Numbered from the stretch's first letter, positions 11,968 through 24,107 are shown. The stretch is 64,000 nucleotides of DNA from Paraconiothyrium sp. Pb-2020 (GCA_022419385.1 JAJUBI010000003.1:62001-126000), one strand, 5' to 3'. Translations and numbers: made by a program. Notes: generated by a model from the sequence alone, not told the origin.

Positions 11968-12273
11968 TCAGTCAAGATGGCGTGGGTGCGAGAATTTGAT
12001 CTCTCGCCCATCGCTCCAAATTGTCGCAGCTGTGCTGGCGGGAGTGGTCTCGCCGCGGGAGATCAGCTCGGGGTCAGTGGCGATCGGGGCGGTGCAAAAT
12101 GTGTTGAATATAATGGTGAAGCGGAGGATGACAAGGACGGCGAAGACGGCGAAGACGACAGCAAAGAAGGCGAGCCAGAAGGCGACCACGAAGAGGTATA
12201 TGACGAGGATCGTGAAGTCGACGGGTCCAAGGACCACGAAGAGGGTCGCGAAGAGCTCGCAGAGACTGGTCAT
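11968..12273 (-). CDS. small hydrophobic membrane protein, unknown
   Basis: Single 101-residue frame. Residues about 4-56 are almost wholly hydrophobic (FATLFVVLGPVDFTILVIYL then VVAFWLAFFAVVFAVFAVLVIL), enough for two membrane spans; the remaining 45 residues are polar. The start has a favourable context (TCAAAATG). The opposite strand carries an acidic frame that is only the shadow of the hydrophobic codons. No family is recognised. It may be a lineage-specific gene. Confidence 0.45.
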   Translation of the reverse strand: MTSLCELFATLFVVLGPVDFTILVIYLFVVAFWLAFFAVVFAVFAVLVILRFTIIFNTFCTAPIATDPELISRGETTPASTAATIWSDGREIKFSHPRHLD

Positions 12274-13122
12274 TTTGAAGATGTGTGGGATTATTGGTGT
12301 TGTTGCTGGTGCTTTGATATTGTACGAGTGAGCAAATAGTGCCGGGTGGATGAGAGGCTGAGAGGTGATGAGAAGGGGAGCATAATATATGGGTGGATGT
12401 GGAGATGAGGTAGTGAAGGGAACGCGCGAGCGGGCAGCGGCGTTGACTCGTTACGCAAGGCAAGTAAGTGATGATAGTCTCGAAAAGATCGTGTGAGATA
12501 GGACTGAGCGAAGCCTATGCCTTACAGCTCGATGCTCTGTATATCCAGCGTGCAAAAAGGAAATGCCTGTTTATGGTGGTTGGAACATCAAACGCCCATA
12601 TTACATGGCGATGGAAGGCATGTCGCTTCATGGCTGAGGATTGGTTTCACAACCAGATGACGCAGTGAGAAAGCATGCAGTAACAGCATCACTCATTTCA
12701 CCAGCCACACTTAGGGACGCCACGTAAGGAAGCAGTATTCAACAATATCGCTACAGACACATCTTCTCAGCACCACAAGCCGGGCAATCTATCTTCCATT
12801 TTTCCGAACCAAAAGGAAAAACGCTCCATCCAAAAAGTATTCAAATACAAGATATCAAGTCTGGCGCCGTCGGGCGCCGAACAAAGCAAGAAGAATGCCG
12901 GTCTCGTGTGAACAACAACTCTCGAGACCGTACCGTGCGCAATTTTCAAAAAGAAAAGAAATGCTGAGAGATGGATTGGATGGGGTGGCGACGCCGCATA
13001 TCCGCCACGGGGTATTAAACAGAGCACCAGGCCGGCCATGAGAACGCGGGAGAGATGAAAAGAGATTGGCGGGTTGTGTTGCGAATGCCGAGAGGTGTAG
13101 AAATGGGTTGGTCGTGGGCAGC
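12274..13122. other. intergenic, includes SNARE 3' UTR
   Basis: About 850 bp between the small membrane protein start and the SNARE stop codon. The right part should be the 3' UTR of the SNARE gene. No gene supported. Confidence 0.4.
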
Positions 13123-14237
13123 TTATTTCTTGTTGATGCTGACCACGATGGCTACTATAATGGCGATGATGATGATGATAATGACGCAGATGAGCAGGCA
13201 CCACCACTTCTTGCGGCGGGCGCTGCGGGCCTTCTCGATGGCGCCGCCAATCTCGGTATTGGCTTGGACGACATTCTCGTGGATCTCCTCGCCCTTGGCC
13301 TCGATGTTCTCCACGAGAGGCTCCTGCTGCATGACGATCTGGTCGAGGTCCTGGAAGAGCTGGGCAAGCTCCACCATCTGCTGCTCAATCTTCTGGATAG
13401 CCTCGTTTCGTTCCTTTACATTGCGCAGAGTCGACGATGCTTGACCGCGACGGTCTGAGCTCATAAGCTGGATGATTGTTAGCGGTTGAATGCATATTTG
13501 TGTCGAAGAATTTAGGCACTGTATCACTCATGCCGGGTAGGACAGAGAGACTAGGCTTCTCGCAACGGGTCTTTGTAGGGTCCAAACTCACAGCCTGCTG
13601 GAAGATAGGAGCATTGGGATCCTCCACAGCCTCCCTGACCTCCGCATCAGACGCATCTGGGCGCACAATGCGGTACTGGCGCTCGGCGGCTGCCTGTGAG
13701 TCTCGTCGGAACTCCGACTCGAGGTTCTGGTAGCGGTTGATGGTCGTCTTCAGTCTGCGGTCGACCTTGCCGACCTGGGGAGCATTTCGGGGATTTCCAG
13801 ACTCAGGCTTTGACTTGATGTTCTTTACGCGGGTCACGAGGGCGCGGTAGCCCGTCATGACTTGCGAGCTGAGGTTGTTGATCTCGCCCGAGGGCATGTC
13901 TGGCCGTGCGAGTACCTGCTTGAACGTGCGCTCGAGGTTGTCTAGCTGTCCGTCGATCTGGTCGAGGGCGCGGTCGACCTCGCGGCACTCGTTGAGGATA
14001 GCATTGGGGTCCGCGCCGCCTTGCTGCTGACCGTAGGGTTGCATCTCCACAGCGCTCGCTGCACCTTGTCAGCGTGTGCAGTGGAACGAAGAAACACGTC
14101 AACATACGATCGTCATATCGTCCCTGAGCGTAGTTATTGAAGCGGCCGTCTTGTGCGCCGCCGTTGTCGCGCTGGTCGTACGGGTTCGCGCCGTAACCCA
14201 TCTGCTGGTAGCCTCCGTTGCCGTACTGTGATGCCAT
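13123..14237 (-). CDS. plasma-membrane Qa-SNARE syntaxin (Sso1/Sso2 type)
   Basis: Target SNARE for fusion of secretory vesicles with the plasma membrane. Exons 14237-14108, 14058-13592 and 13467-13123 join to 313 residues. The N terminus is Gly/Asn/Gln/Tyr-rich and disordered (YGNGGYQQMGYG). The middle is the three-helix Habc domain. The Qa-SNARE heptad region begins around residue 215 (STLRNVKERNEAIQKIEQQM) and includes the ionic-layer Gln in LAQLFQDLDQIV. A basic juxtamembrane patch ARRKKWW leads to one C-terminal membrane anchor of about 23 residues rich in Ile. Length and order match Sso proteins. Partners in the family are Sec9 and Snc-type synaptobrevin. Introns are 49 and 124 nt. A further intron may lie in the 5' UTR. 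Confidence 0.95.
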
Positions 14238-15183
14238 GGTATGTTAGCTGACGAGGTCGTGGGTGATGGTGGAAATGCGTAAACGGAAGCGGAATGAGGG
14301 ACATCAAGACACAAACGAAGACGGCTTACACTCATGCTGAAACCCGACGTGTGGTGTGTGGGCGGTGGATCTCCTGAGACACTGGTCTCGTAGCTGCTGC
14401 AAATGCGGTCGAGAGGTCAATTGGGCGAGAGGCGGGTGTTTGAGCGCACGAGCGGGGAAATCAATGCAGAGCAGAGTGCAGCAAAGGTGAGGAATGGGAG
14501 GGAGTTTTGCACTCGTCTCCGCTGGCTGTGTCTGCGGTTTCTGGGGCTGTGAGCTGAAGATGAAAGGTCCGCTCGCGCCCCTAAGCCTTGCCGCCCGGTG
14601 CGCTAGCACTCAAGTGCTGCTTAGCCGCCACTAGACCGCGCACCGTCAGCCAAAGAACGGGTCCCTGTTCACACGCCTGCGACTGTCCGACCATATCCTG
14701 GGGTAACGCAGGACATTCGATGTCAGAACAACATGCTGGTATCCTTCAAGAAGTCTGCGCGTTCCATTGTTTCCAGTCTGTTTCGTTGCCTGTTCTGCGG
14801 CCTCGATGCGCTTGAGAACGGAGATCCTTCTTTGCTGACTGCAGGTCGAAGCTTTACTTTCTATTTTTGAACGTCTTGCCACAGAACGCGCAGATCTATG
14901 CGTCACGCACAAACAGGTCCAGTTGTTCACAGAAATTACTTCGCTATCTCACGGACTTTTGCGGCTAGCTTTGCGATGTTCGCTCACCGGTTCCACCCCC
15001 AAACATCTCGCAACCTACGTCCGAAACGGCAAGGCTATGTAAGCTCAGCCTTACTCGTACGTTAAAGTTCCGCCGTTGGGTATACCGACTCCGACCGTTT
15101 ACCGCTAAATAAAGGAGATACCATGCACTTGCGTGCCTTTTCTATCTTGCTGTCCTCCTACACAACCGGAAGACCTGGTTAAA
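14238..15183. other. intergenic between SNARE start and NPT stop
   Basis: About 950 bp. The left part is SNARE promoter and 5' UTR; an ATG-GTAAGC donor-like site at about 14325-14338 on the minus strand suggests a UTR intron. No gene supported. Confidence 0.4.
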
Positions 15184-16805
15184 CTATGACGAAGGTTTCT
15201 GGTCTGCTGTGCCCCATCTCTTGCTCTCATCGACGCCTGCCCACGTCTTTTCCGTGTACCCAAGTCGTTCCTTGACTTCCTGGACCGTCGACTTATCGCC
15301 TGTGTTCTTGCCGATGTTGTCGCTGATCTTCACAGCATGCCGCCCTGAAGCAGACGCTATCTTGATCACAATGTTTAGCGGTACCGACTTTTTGCCCGTC
15401 GACTCTTGGACATAATCGTCTACCTACAGTCAGTACCTCGCTCCGAGAGCAGATGCAAGGAGACTTACTGGTCAAAAAGGTTCCAACTCCAAAGGTTGGC
15501 TGGAAGCCTTCCTTCTCTGCTGCCGCCTTGTACTTCAGACACAGATCGATGTTGAGTGAATCCGAGAAAACAATCGTCTTTTTCGCCTTGATGCCCTGCT
15601 CATCGTAGAACTGGCGCATCATCTTGACAAAGTCCAACGGATCTCCGGAGTCTTGGCGTACGCCGGTAAACACCTCAGCATAGGTCCTCCGCTGCTTAGT
15701 CGCGCCATCAATTCCGGCCTGGATGGGCGGCTCCGTACGAGCTAGCGTCTGAACGTCAGGGTCTGTCGTAGATGCCGCGGATGCGAGTGTGGTCGCGCCT
15801 CCTGGTGCAGCTGTTGTAATGTCTGGGATCGGCTCCTTGAACGCCCTGAGGAACGCCGGAGTGCCAAATGTATCTGTAAGTGCGATGCTCAAAACGCCCT
15901 CACCAAACGTCGACGTCCAATACTCTAGAGCAATCCTGTTGGCCTGCTCGTAGTTGTTGGTGATGGCTGCGACGCCCATGAACCATTCATGTGCAACTGT
16001 TCCTACTGGCAGCAACCCGTGCTTCATCGCGAAGTGAACGTTGCTAGTGCCAGTGAGCTTGCCTTGCCACCCTTTCTGAGCGCCATCGGCTTCTGCGCGA
16101 CGCAAGCCTTGGAGCACCAAATCCTGAGTGTGGTAATCGCGCCTTCGTCGGGTGCCAAACTCGGAGAAGATGCATCCCTCCTGTAGCAACTTTGAGCCCT
16201 TTCCATATGCGTTTTCAACCTGACCGGCGTAGCTCCAGTCCTTGTCGACGAACTTAAAGTATGCCTCGCTCACCAAGGCGAGCAGCGGTATCTCGTATAG
16301 GATAGTCTCCACCCATAAGCCTTCGGTTTGTATGCTGAAGTCACCGAGGTCGTCGTCGGAGCCGGTATCGTTGATGGGGTTGAAGACCAGCTTCAATTGC
16401 TTCGATGGGTGTAAGCGAAACTGCGAGAGAAATCGGAGGTATTGGTCGTTGAGGTAGTGGCATGCAGACTTTAGGAACTTGTATTCCTCATCGGAGAGGG
16501 AGATGTTTTCGAGTTCTGTGAATGTCAGTGAAGGGTTCGGACTACGAAATGATGCACCTACTGTCAACCTGGGCTTGCAGCCAGCGAAAAGCGGCGCGAT
16601 TAAGTTTCTTGTCTGGTGTACGATTGGTGAAACTATATGATACGGCCACTTCCGGAAAGAACTTGAGTACGCAACATTGCATAGTAAGTTTGTAGAGATC
16701 GCTAGCCTTGTCAGCGCCGCGGTCGCGTTGGAGACGGTGAGCTACTCACGTATCGAGCAGCGAGAAAACGCCCTCAGGCACTTGCGAGGAGGTAGCCTCG
16801 GCCAT
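15184..16805 (-). CDS. NPT1: nicotinate phosphoribosyltransferase
   Basis: Converts nicotinate and PRPP, with ATP, to nicotinate mononucleotide in NAD salvage (Preiss-Handler route). Exons 16805-16750, 16701-16562, 16515-15469 and 15419-15184 sum to 1479 nt, 492 residues. Early exons give DLYKLTMQCCVLKFFP, the family N-terminal signature. Core motifs include EFGTRRRRDYHTQD, the segment GTSNVHFAMKHGLLPVGTVA followed by HEW (with the His that is phosphorylated in this family), TDTFGTPAFL, FTGVRQDSGDP and KTIVFSDSLN. Length exceeds yeast Npt1 (429) because of an Ala/Thr-rich insert of about 45 residues between AFKEPIPD and RTYAEVF. The gene diverges from the cytochrome b5 gene at 17218. Confidence 0.94.
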
Positions 16806-17217
16806 AGTGTCGCGACTGAGTAGAAGGTCGAAGTTGTGACGAGATAGAGGGGTGGTGGGGCAGAGTAGGTTTTATACTAAAGTAGCAAGCGGGTATTCCG
16901 CGCGTGGTAACATGGGACAATTGCTCGAAATAGTGGTGAAGGTGCCACGGTTCCAGATGAGAAACAGGATGGGCCACGGTAAGATATTCGAAGCAAGTCA
17001 ACCCCAACCGCGCCGCCTGAGCCTTCGCGACGGCCGCGCATCGCAGCGTCATCTTGAGGGTTAGTGCGATCTGCAGCCTTGCAGATGCAGGCAACGCGTG
17101 GGCTCCGGAAAAGACGTGTTATCGATAGCTGACCTGAGCCGCGACGGGCTGGACCCTGACTTTGCGGGCACGACGAAATACTCCACGCGCCTTCCTTCGC
17201 TGCTACACCCCACAGCG
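16806..17217. promoter_or_regulatory. shared divergent upstream region (NPT / cytochrome b5 gene)
   Basis: About 410 bp between two divergent starts. Promoter role is inferred from position. No distinct motif recognised. Confidence 0.4.
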
Positions 17218-18208
17218 ATGTTGGTCGCTTTCTCGCTGCTGGCCATCTCGCTGTCCTTCCTGTTCTTGAAGCATCCTCCGTCGTCATGGCGCGCCTATCT
17301 CCGTCAAAGGGCCCCCGCCCGCTGAACGCAAGCCGTCTCAACCCACCGCAAGTCGAAAAGAGCCCGCGGCCGACCCACCCCACGGACAGATAACCCCAAG
17401 GAAAGGCGCGCAAGCAGCAGTCCATCACCAGAAGGCACGCCAAAAGCTACGCCAAGTGACAGTGCAAATGGCGCCGTCCCGACGTTTACGCTTGCGGCGC
17501 ACGAGAGCTCCGACGAAGACGAAGAAGACAACCTTCACCGCCCTCTTTCCCAGCGCTGAACTCAGCTCAGAGGGCATCTGCACCTTCTCCAGCGATATCT
17601 ATGCCTCCGCCGCCCAAGTAGCGCCTATGGCACCTCCTGCCAGACCTGCTTCCTCCCTGATGCCCCCACCCACATTGAAAGCCTCCAACCTGCGCGCCCT
17701 ACCCACACCTACGCAAGGTTTGCGTGTACCCACAACGGGACCCCTACCCAATCGTGGTCCCGTACCGAATCGAGGTCCTCCAACCTCAAACGGAGGCCTC
17801 ATGCCGACAGCCACAGTGAAGACACCAAACTCGCGGGGCAAGGTGCTCTTGTCGCCCGGGCACTCTCCGCTGGATTGGGCGAACCTCCAGCGCTCGGGGA
17901 CCAACTTGGCTGGAGTACCTTCGCTTCTCCGTGTCACACCCGCTATGCTTAAGGAGAATAATGGCCGGAAAGGCAAACCGGCGTGGTCGAGTTACGAAGG
18001 CAAAGTGTACAACATTACGCCCTATCTGCCCTTCCACCCGGGAGGCGAAGGTGAATTGCGGAGAGCCTCAGGAAAAGATGGAAGGAAGCTGTTCATGGAA
18101 GTACATCCGTGGGTGAACTGGGACAACATGCTCGGCGAGTGCCTGGTTGGCATCATGGTGTCTGAAGAACAGGCGCGCCCGACAAGCAGTCTGGAGGACA
18201 TGGATTGA
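17218..18208 (+). CDS. cytochrome b5-domain protein, Irc21-like, frame-disrupted
   Basis: Probable membrane-tethered heme protein. The C-terminal 85 residues are a cytochrome b5 fold: AWSSYEGKVYNITPYLPFHP then GGEGELRRASGKDGRKLF and HPWVNWDNMLGECLVGIMV. His of FHPGG and His of EVHPW are the heme ligands; the WVNWDNMLGECLVG end is the Irc21-type signature. Upstream the frame from 17456 is open, but better family-like sequence lies in other frames: a TM anchor at 17218-17300 (MLVAFSLLAISLSFLFLKHP), SPSPEGTPKATPSDSANG at about 17420, HESSDEDEED near 17500-17525 and FPALNSAQRASAPSPAISMP at 17550-17605. No introns join these. Either several single-base indels exist in this GC-rich linker or only the shorter frame is real. 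The C-terminal domain is certain, the N terminus is not. Confidence 0.7.
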
Positions 18209-18743
18209 TTGAGATACCCCATAGACCGAAGCCCTGAAGGCAATAGACTAGGTTTGGCCTTTCCTACCTTTCCATCGGCCATCGTGCAGGTTTCACAGTT
18301 GGTGCTCTCCTTTGTCATCTCGCATGATGAGTACCGTCCTACCTAGGATTCCTTTTGATAGGCCGCCATAGGAGTCCACCATACACGTGCCTGTGAATCA
18401 CCCGCGTGCAGTTCTTAAGCTGTTCCACGACTAATTGCGCCTCCGAATACAGTACACAGTCGTCATTTGAGACACCTTTTAGCCTGGAAACCATCCACTG
18501 AGACAATGCTGAACGCATCCACGACTTGCAGCTGATGATTTCCAAGATACTGTTTATTGGGCGGGGCAGCAACTTCCCCCTCCCAGCTCCGCATGCCAGT
18601 GGCACCTGGCTCAATGGCAGGAGCGGCTCATCGAGCGTGTATCTTCACACGAGTTGCCATAGGACTGCCCTACTCAACTTAATCAACCAAGCAGAACGCC
18701 TCACTACCGACCCCACACCACGAACCACCTCCCACGCGCCATA
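18209..18743. other. intergenic, no supported gene
   Basis: About 535 bp between two same-strand genes. Holds the 3' UTR of the cytochrome b5 gene and the promoter of the next. Nothing else seen. Confidence 0.4.
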
Positions 18744-19373
18744 ATGGACCGCTCCCGTCTCCCATCCCGCATGGGAACCACCCACTGTACGCTCACGCCC
18801 CAGCCTCCTCCTAGCCGCCCATGCTCTCCATGCTAACACCCGCCCCCAGTCATCGCCCGCCTCATAGCCCTCGCCCTCTCCTACGCCTCACTCACCCTCG
18901 CCTTCTACCTCGCTTGCACGCACGCCCTCCTCAACCCGGTGCTTTACACGACCCTCGTCTGGTGCCTCGTCGTCGACAGCGCGGAGGTCCTCTCCCTCAT
19001 TACGAAACCCGAGGACGGGATTGGGAGGGTGCCTACGTGGCTTATGCTCGCGAACGAGACGCTCGTTATAAGTTTGTTTATTGTGGGGTGGGTTGTTGGC
19101 GGGGGGATGATGGTGGACGTGAGGGAGGAGGGGGTGTGGAAGAGGAGGTTGTGGTTGTGCATATTGAGCGAGGTGTAAGTGGGGGGTTTCCATAAAGAGA
19201 GTGAGGGAGCTGACGTGAATAGGGCAACGCGGATTGCTATTGTGGTGGTTATGGTGGTTGATGAGGCGCGCGTGAGGAGGAGGTCGAGGGGGCGGTTTGG
19301 GGCGAGTCGGGGGCGAGGACGTTTGAGGACGGTCACTGATATTGTAAGGGAGGCGGGACGGATATACGGCTGA
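18744..19373 (+). CDS. small multi-span membrane protein, unknown
   Basis: Exons 18744-18786, 18850-19174 and 19223-19373 sum to 519 nt, 172 residues. The first intron (63 nt) has a TGCTAAC branch site and the second (48 nt) uses GTAAGT. About four hydrophobic segments are visible: IARLIALALSYASLTLAFYL, the stretch YTTLVWCLVVDSAEVLSLI, NETLVISLFIVGWVVGGGMM and TRIAIVVVMVVDE. The C terminus is strongly basic (ARVRRRSRGRFGASRGRGRL), so it should face the cytosol. The pattern recalls small fungal membrane proteins of unknown role; I know no function. Confidence 0.65.
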
Positions 19374-19917
19374 TGTGGATGGATGGGTGGATGTCGGGGA
19401 GGATGCGAAGAAGTGGGCGAACATGTCTTACATGCACCAGGCGCAACAATGGCGCTCGGGATAGCGGAAGACAACCTTTCTCAAGTTGATTCACGTATTG
19501 CTAGATAAAATTGGTTCATGAGTTAAAAGGTGCCTTCACTTCAACAGATGATGGGGTGGCTAAACAGGCCGTAGAAAGACAGATCCGCAGAGGCAAAACA
19601 CAAGCTCTTGGATCAGCTTGAAGAGCGATGTGTTTTGGAGTCCTTGTGTTCCCATACAGTCTGGTCTCACTCAAGCAACATACAGATCGAGCAACTGCTG
19701 TTTGTCACCATGTAGCTTGGTGGGAAGCTCAGCATTGATGATTTCTGGAAGTTTATGCGAATGACAAGACATGGAACGAAAATGTAACAGTAGTATGCAT
19801 CAAGGACCAGGCAAGCATCCATAGTTAGACCAAGGGTATCTTGAATACTGTGCACTAAATCAACAATCTACGTCTTCCTCCAACAATCATGCTGTCTGGA
19901 TCCATCTCTTTCGACGT
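19374..19917. other. convergent intergenic region
   Basis: About 540 bp between two converging 3' ends, mostly UTR. A GGATGGATGGGTGGATG run sits just after the membrane-protein stop. No gene seen. Confidence 0.4.
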
Positions 19918-21072
19918 TTACCTGTGATTCGCCAACTCGGGAACATTGGGATTATATGGATCCGTATGTACCTCCGCGGCATTTGTGGGATATGCCTGCT
20001 GAGCCGGAGGATACGCCTGCTGGGCGGGAGGATACGCCTGCTGTCCTGTGTGCTGTGGCGAGCTCACGCCAGACACGCTGGGGTTGTGTGCATAACCGCC
20101 GGCGTGCGAGACGGGGCTGACGGTGTCCTGACGCTGCACGGGGTCCTGGGCATAGGGAGCGCCGGTGAACTGTGGCTGCGCCGGCTGGGCGTACTGCGGC
20201 TGGGGGCTCGCATACTGGGTTTGCTGTGGGTACTGCTGTCCTTGAGCGGGGCCGGCCTGCTGGTCGAACTTTTCCATTGGGACGGCTTGGCCGTTGTTCT
20301 GGTATTGGGGTGGCACAGAGGGGTTTGCGTGGGTGGTGGTGGTACCGGCAGTGCGCGACTTGTTCCAGGCTAGGAGGAGGAAGACGGCGGTGAGAGCCCA
20401 GGTTACGCTAGAGATTGTTAGTGGAGGAAGGTTGAGGGTGTGTGATCTACTTACAGCTCAATAGCAGCAAAGACTGCACCAGCAGCCAATACTCCGTAGT
20501 AAGCGCCGAACGTCGTTGTATCCCGCTTCATCAGGTCACGCTTGACATAGCAGTACGTGGAGCCGTCTATGTTTGTACGTTAGTACTTGATTTACTTAGG
20601 AAGAGTTCATCAGGGTAGTGCATACAGCCGTAATAGGATGTGAAGCAGTAATCACCACGACCCCACATGGCAGCTAAGTTTGCAACCAGGCCAAGATCAA
20701 CAACCCAGAAGATGAGCAGCCAGACATGAACTGCTAGGGCGATGTAGACGTTGTACATCTTGGGGATGATAGTCTGCGAGGCAATGAGGTAGGCAGCGAC
20801 TGCCATTGTGCATAGGCACTATCATTCTGGATCAGTGACGGAGCGGAGAGTCCTATAGCAACGCTACTTACCACTACAAGCGAGAAGATGAGGGCATTGT
20901 AGGCGATGTACTTGATACCGTATGCATCGAAACCGAGGATCACGATTGCGAAGAGAATCTGCACGGCATGTACAGCGACGGTCCAGCGAGGGACGAGCGA
21001 TCTGGATGCACACAATCAGCCTTATACACCAAGGTCATCATGCAATACATACGGATGTTGTCCTTCAGCCAT
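19918..21072 (-). CDS. MARVEL-domain membrane protein with Pro/Gln-rich tail
   Basis: Five exons (21072-21053, 21001-20872, 20818-20626, 20566-20455, 20407-19918) sum to 945 nt, 314 residues, all introns 47-59 nt. Four membrane spans follow the MARVEL layout: VAVHAVQILFAIVILGFDAY, the segment YNALIFSLVVCLCTMAVAAY, YIALAVHVWLLIFWVVDLGL, and after the cysteine-containing loop GRGDYCFTSYYGYGSTYCYV a last span AAIELVTWALTAVFLLLAWN. MARVEL proteins sit in plasma-membrane microdomains or secretory membranes. The cytosolic tail of about 140 residues is rich in P, Q, Y and A and contains three copies of a QQAYPPA heptad. The exact role is not known. Confidence 0.85.
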
Positions 21073-22449
21073 TGCTAACGGTCTTGCAGAAGCCAAGATT
21101 TAGAGCCTTTTTGTCAACGCCTGAGGAGAAGGTACGTGTAGCCAAACGCCTGAACAGAGCAGCGTCGGTTGGCCATCTTAAACCCACCGCAAGCCGACTC
21201 AAGCAAACGTCTGATGTTCTAATTCTAGCGTCCCCAATGTCTCCGAATGTCGTACTCGTCTGCGCTAGCTATGTACAGTCAGTGCTCAGCCAATGCTATG
21301 CGCCGCATGAGTCTATCTTCGCTGTTCTTGCTTGTCACACCGCGACGGGGGCTAGCGAGAGTGAATGGCGTGGACCAATTGCCGGTGGTGTGGCTCGGCT
21401 AGCCGTGGCGCAGATCGCCTGCATGTGGTAACGCGGAGGCCGGTCAGGGTGGGACCAGCCCGTGTTGGGAGATGTGCGGGCTGGAACGAGAAGACGTGGT
21501 TTGCTCCAAGACGAAGCTGAAGCCAGGGGCTGAGCAATACGAGCCTCAATTTTATGGGTAGCGCCTTGCAGCGTCTCGAGTCCGGTACCGGTGAGCGACG
21601 AGGAAAACCGCACCGGTAGGCTTGAGAGCTGGTCGAACGCATGAATCGCCTGCTAATACCTGCATTACTCATGCAGGAAGATAAACGTTGGGCGTAAACC
21701 AAAGCATGCCACTGCGAGAGCCACGGTGAGGCTGAGTTGATGTTGTGGGGTCGGGCTGTACAAAGGCAACGAGGGGAGGCTGCGGCCTGCGCCCTACGTG
21801 GTGATTGGGCATGAACATGCATGTCGTCTTGTGAACACACCGCGCATCAACTAACCATCGGGGGCGTCCAGACCGAAACTGCGAACTTCGAAGCAGTACG
21901 TGTCAAGGAAGACTGGTTACGTTCGGACTCGTGAATTAGCGACCTAAGCGTGCTTTTATCGAAACTCCGCCTTTCAGCCACTGTCCACAGCCACCTCTTT
22001 CCACCGAGTGTGGACGCGCCCGAATACTTGATGAGCGCTTACGATACGACGTCAAATCTACACTCTGAACGCCAGCGTAGATTCAATGCATCAGACTCTC
22101 GCCTATCTTTGCTGCAATGGTTCATTCAGCTTCGTAGAAGTCCAGATAAGGTACCTCCGATGCCATTGCTAATCCACTATTGGCCACTCTGCTGTCGACA
22201 CCCGTCAAATGTCACATCAACACCAAATGATTTGCCAATACCTCTTCTTGACAGGTAGACGAGTTGTCATGGAGGCACTAGAAGAAGGCACAATGTCTAG
22301 CCCCCACCGTCGCTTGTGCTGTCATTTCCAACCCTGTCAAGACTTTGGCAAGATATTGCGAGTCTACCGATGCATGTGTGTTTCACGTACATAACATGGA
22401 CTTTTTACAACTAGAGTACATTCAGTTACTTCCACCATCGTTATAAAAG
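21073..22449. other. intergenic, no supported gene
   Basis: About 1.4 kb. Left end is the promoter of the MARVEL gene. The rest has only overlapping frames on both strands with no recognisable product. Confidence 0.35.
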
Positions 22450-23861
22450 CTCGTAGTAGTATTCAGTGTTGCGTTCTTTGGTGCAGCCGTGTTGATCCTA
22501 CGTCTAGCCATTGAGCCATTTGTTCAAAACCTAATCCATATACATGACGGCTTGGTGATTGATACAGTTCGACCTGCCCTCATAGCTAAGACCGAAACGT
22601 ACAAATCTTTCGCACCTTCTGATGTATCTGGTAGTAAGTCAACTCCAGATCGTTTCGAGCATCGCGACTTTGAGCTTACACAAGTCAGTAACAAGCTTTG
22701 ATCCGGACTTGAAGGGACTTGCTTACAGCGCGATATTCCAGCCCACGCAACTGAACATGTCACAACCACCAGTCACCTGCCCAACAGGGAAATGCACCTG
22801 GGATCCATTCCTGACTCTGGCGTTCTGTGCGACTTGTGTTGATGTTAGTGCACATCTCAAACGCACTTGTGAGTGGGACACATCAGAGCGTACGGGTCGC
22901 AAAACTGCAACGTGACATATCCCTCGGGATCCGTGTCTCTCACATATATCGCGAGCCCAGGGGGTGTAGTGAGCCCAAGCTCCTACTTTGAAGTTCGACC
23001 CAGTAATCTCTTCGTTGCAGTCGGCCTTCACAAGGTGCACCGCGGTCCTCCCGCATGGTAAGCCATCAGCGCCGCCGTGAACACCAGCGCACTGGGTCGT
23101 TCGAGCGGCCGCTCCATCCTGCGAAACGACACACGCATGATCGACACAGAGTGTACGATGTCCCTGCGTGTTCAAAAGCTACAGGCCTCCGTTAGAGAAG
23201 GCCATCTCGAGGAGACGACGACCGACACCTGGAGCGCCCAGCATGACCCGGGGCCTGATAGCCGCTTTTCGCATCTCACGGTAGCGCCGCCGGATGAACT
23301 AGGCCGTGGGAAAGTATTCGGTGTGTTCAACGAAACAGCTGCAGCAATCGGGAGGCTTGGCTTCCTGGACAGCATGTTTAGAGGAGCTTTTCGGATGGCG
23401 ACGCCGGCGCCGGCGTCTCTCCCAGCAGCAACACCATCCAGGCTATGTTCTATGCAAACTTCACGCGTGCGACTTGCGACACGCCCGACGACAACTTCGC
23501 ATGCACCGTCAAAGGGGTCGCAAGGCCCTCACCAAAGGCGTACGCGCATTGCCAGGGACAGAAACTGGAAGACTGCTATAGGACGAACGCAGGTTACGGT
23601 AACATTCATTCGAGTGCAGTGGATCTGGCTCACGCTTCCGGTGGCTGTGTGGCTCCTCAGGTTCATAGCGTGGGTGGCGAGTGTGTGGAAAACGAGCAAG
23701 ACTGGCGTACCTCTCTGGAAAGACAATGTGCTTCCGTTGCTGTATTTGTACAGGGAAGACGGGCGCACGGGCATAGTCTACAGAATCTTGCGTACAAGAT
23801 GCGGTCTGAGGAGCTACAGTTTGAGCTGGTCAATCACGATGGGCGATTGAGATTTGTATGA
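22450..23861 (+). pseudogene. DUF3176-family membrane protein relic
   Basis: DUF3176 proteins are large fungal membrane proteins of unknown function. Segments of one are spread over frames. At 22453-22530 the sequence reads FSVAFFGAAVLILRLAIEPF, the family's internal span. At about 22715-22860 comes IFQPTQLNMSQPPVTCPTGK followed by CTWDPFLTLAFCATCVDVSA, the family's CPTGNCTW-like signature. At about 23600-23740 the end-of-ectodomain span appears (IRVQWIWLTLPVAVWLLRF, then WKTSKTGVPLWKDNVLPLLY). A stop codon lies directly upstream of the first segment, so the N-terminal region is absent. Some breaks may be introns, but I could not build an intact model. Truncation and decay look most likely. 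Confidence 0.55.
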
Positions 23862-24107
23862 GAAAAAACGTCGATACTTGAAGTGTAAATCCAGCATCAC
23901 GGGATGGAAGGACAACATCGCTAGGTTTTCAACGGAGCAAGCGGAAGCTTTCCAAGTGGCATCGTTAAAACTTTCTATCATTTGTTCGCATCGCGTGGTA
24001 TATCGAATTCCCCATCCAATACTCCATCCATGCATATCACGCACAGCGTCGCGCCATCAGCCACCCAAAGAAATCTATACATCGCAGGCACACGGCCGCT
24101 CCAGCGC

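Noticed and set aside
13140..13190. GATGATGATGATAATGACG as a microsatellite
   Set aside because: It encodes the Ile-rich membrane anchor of the SNARE on the minus strand, so it is explained by coding.
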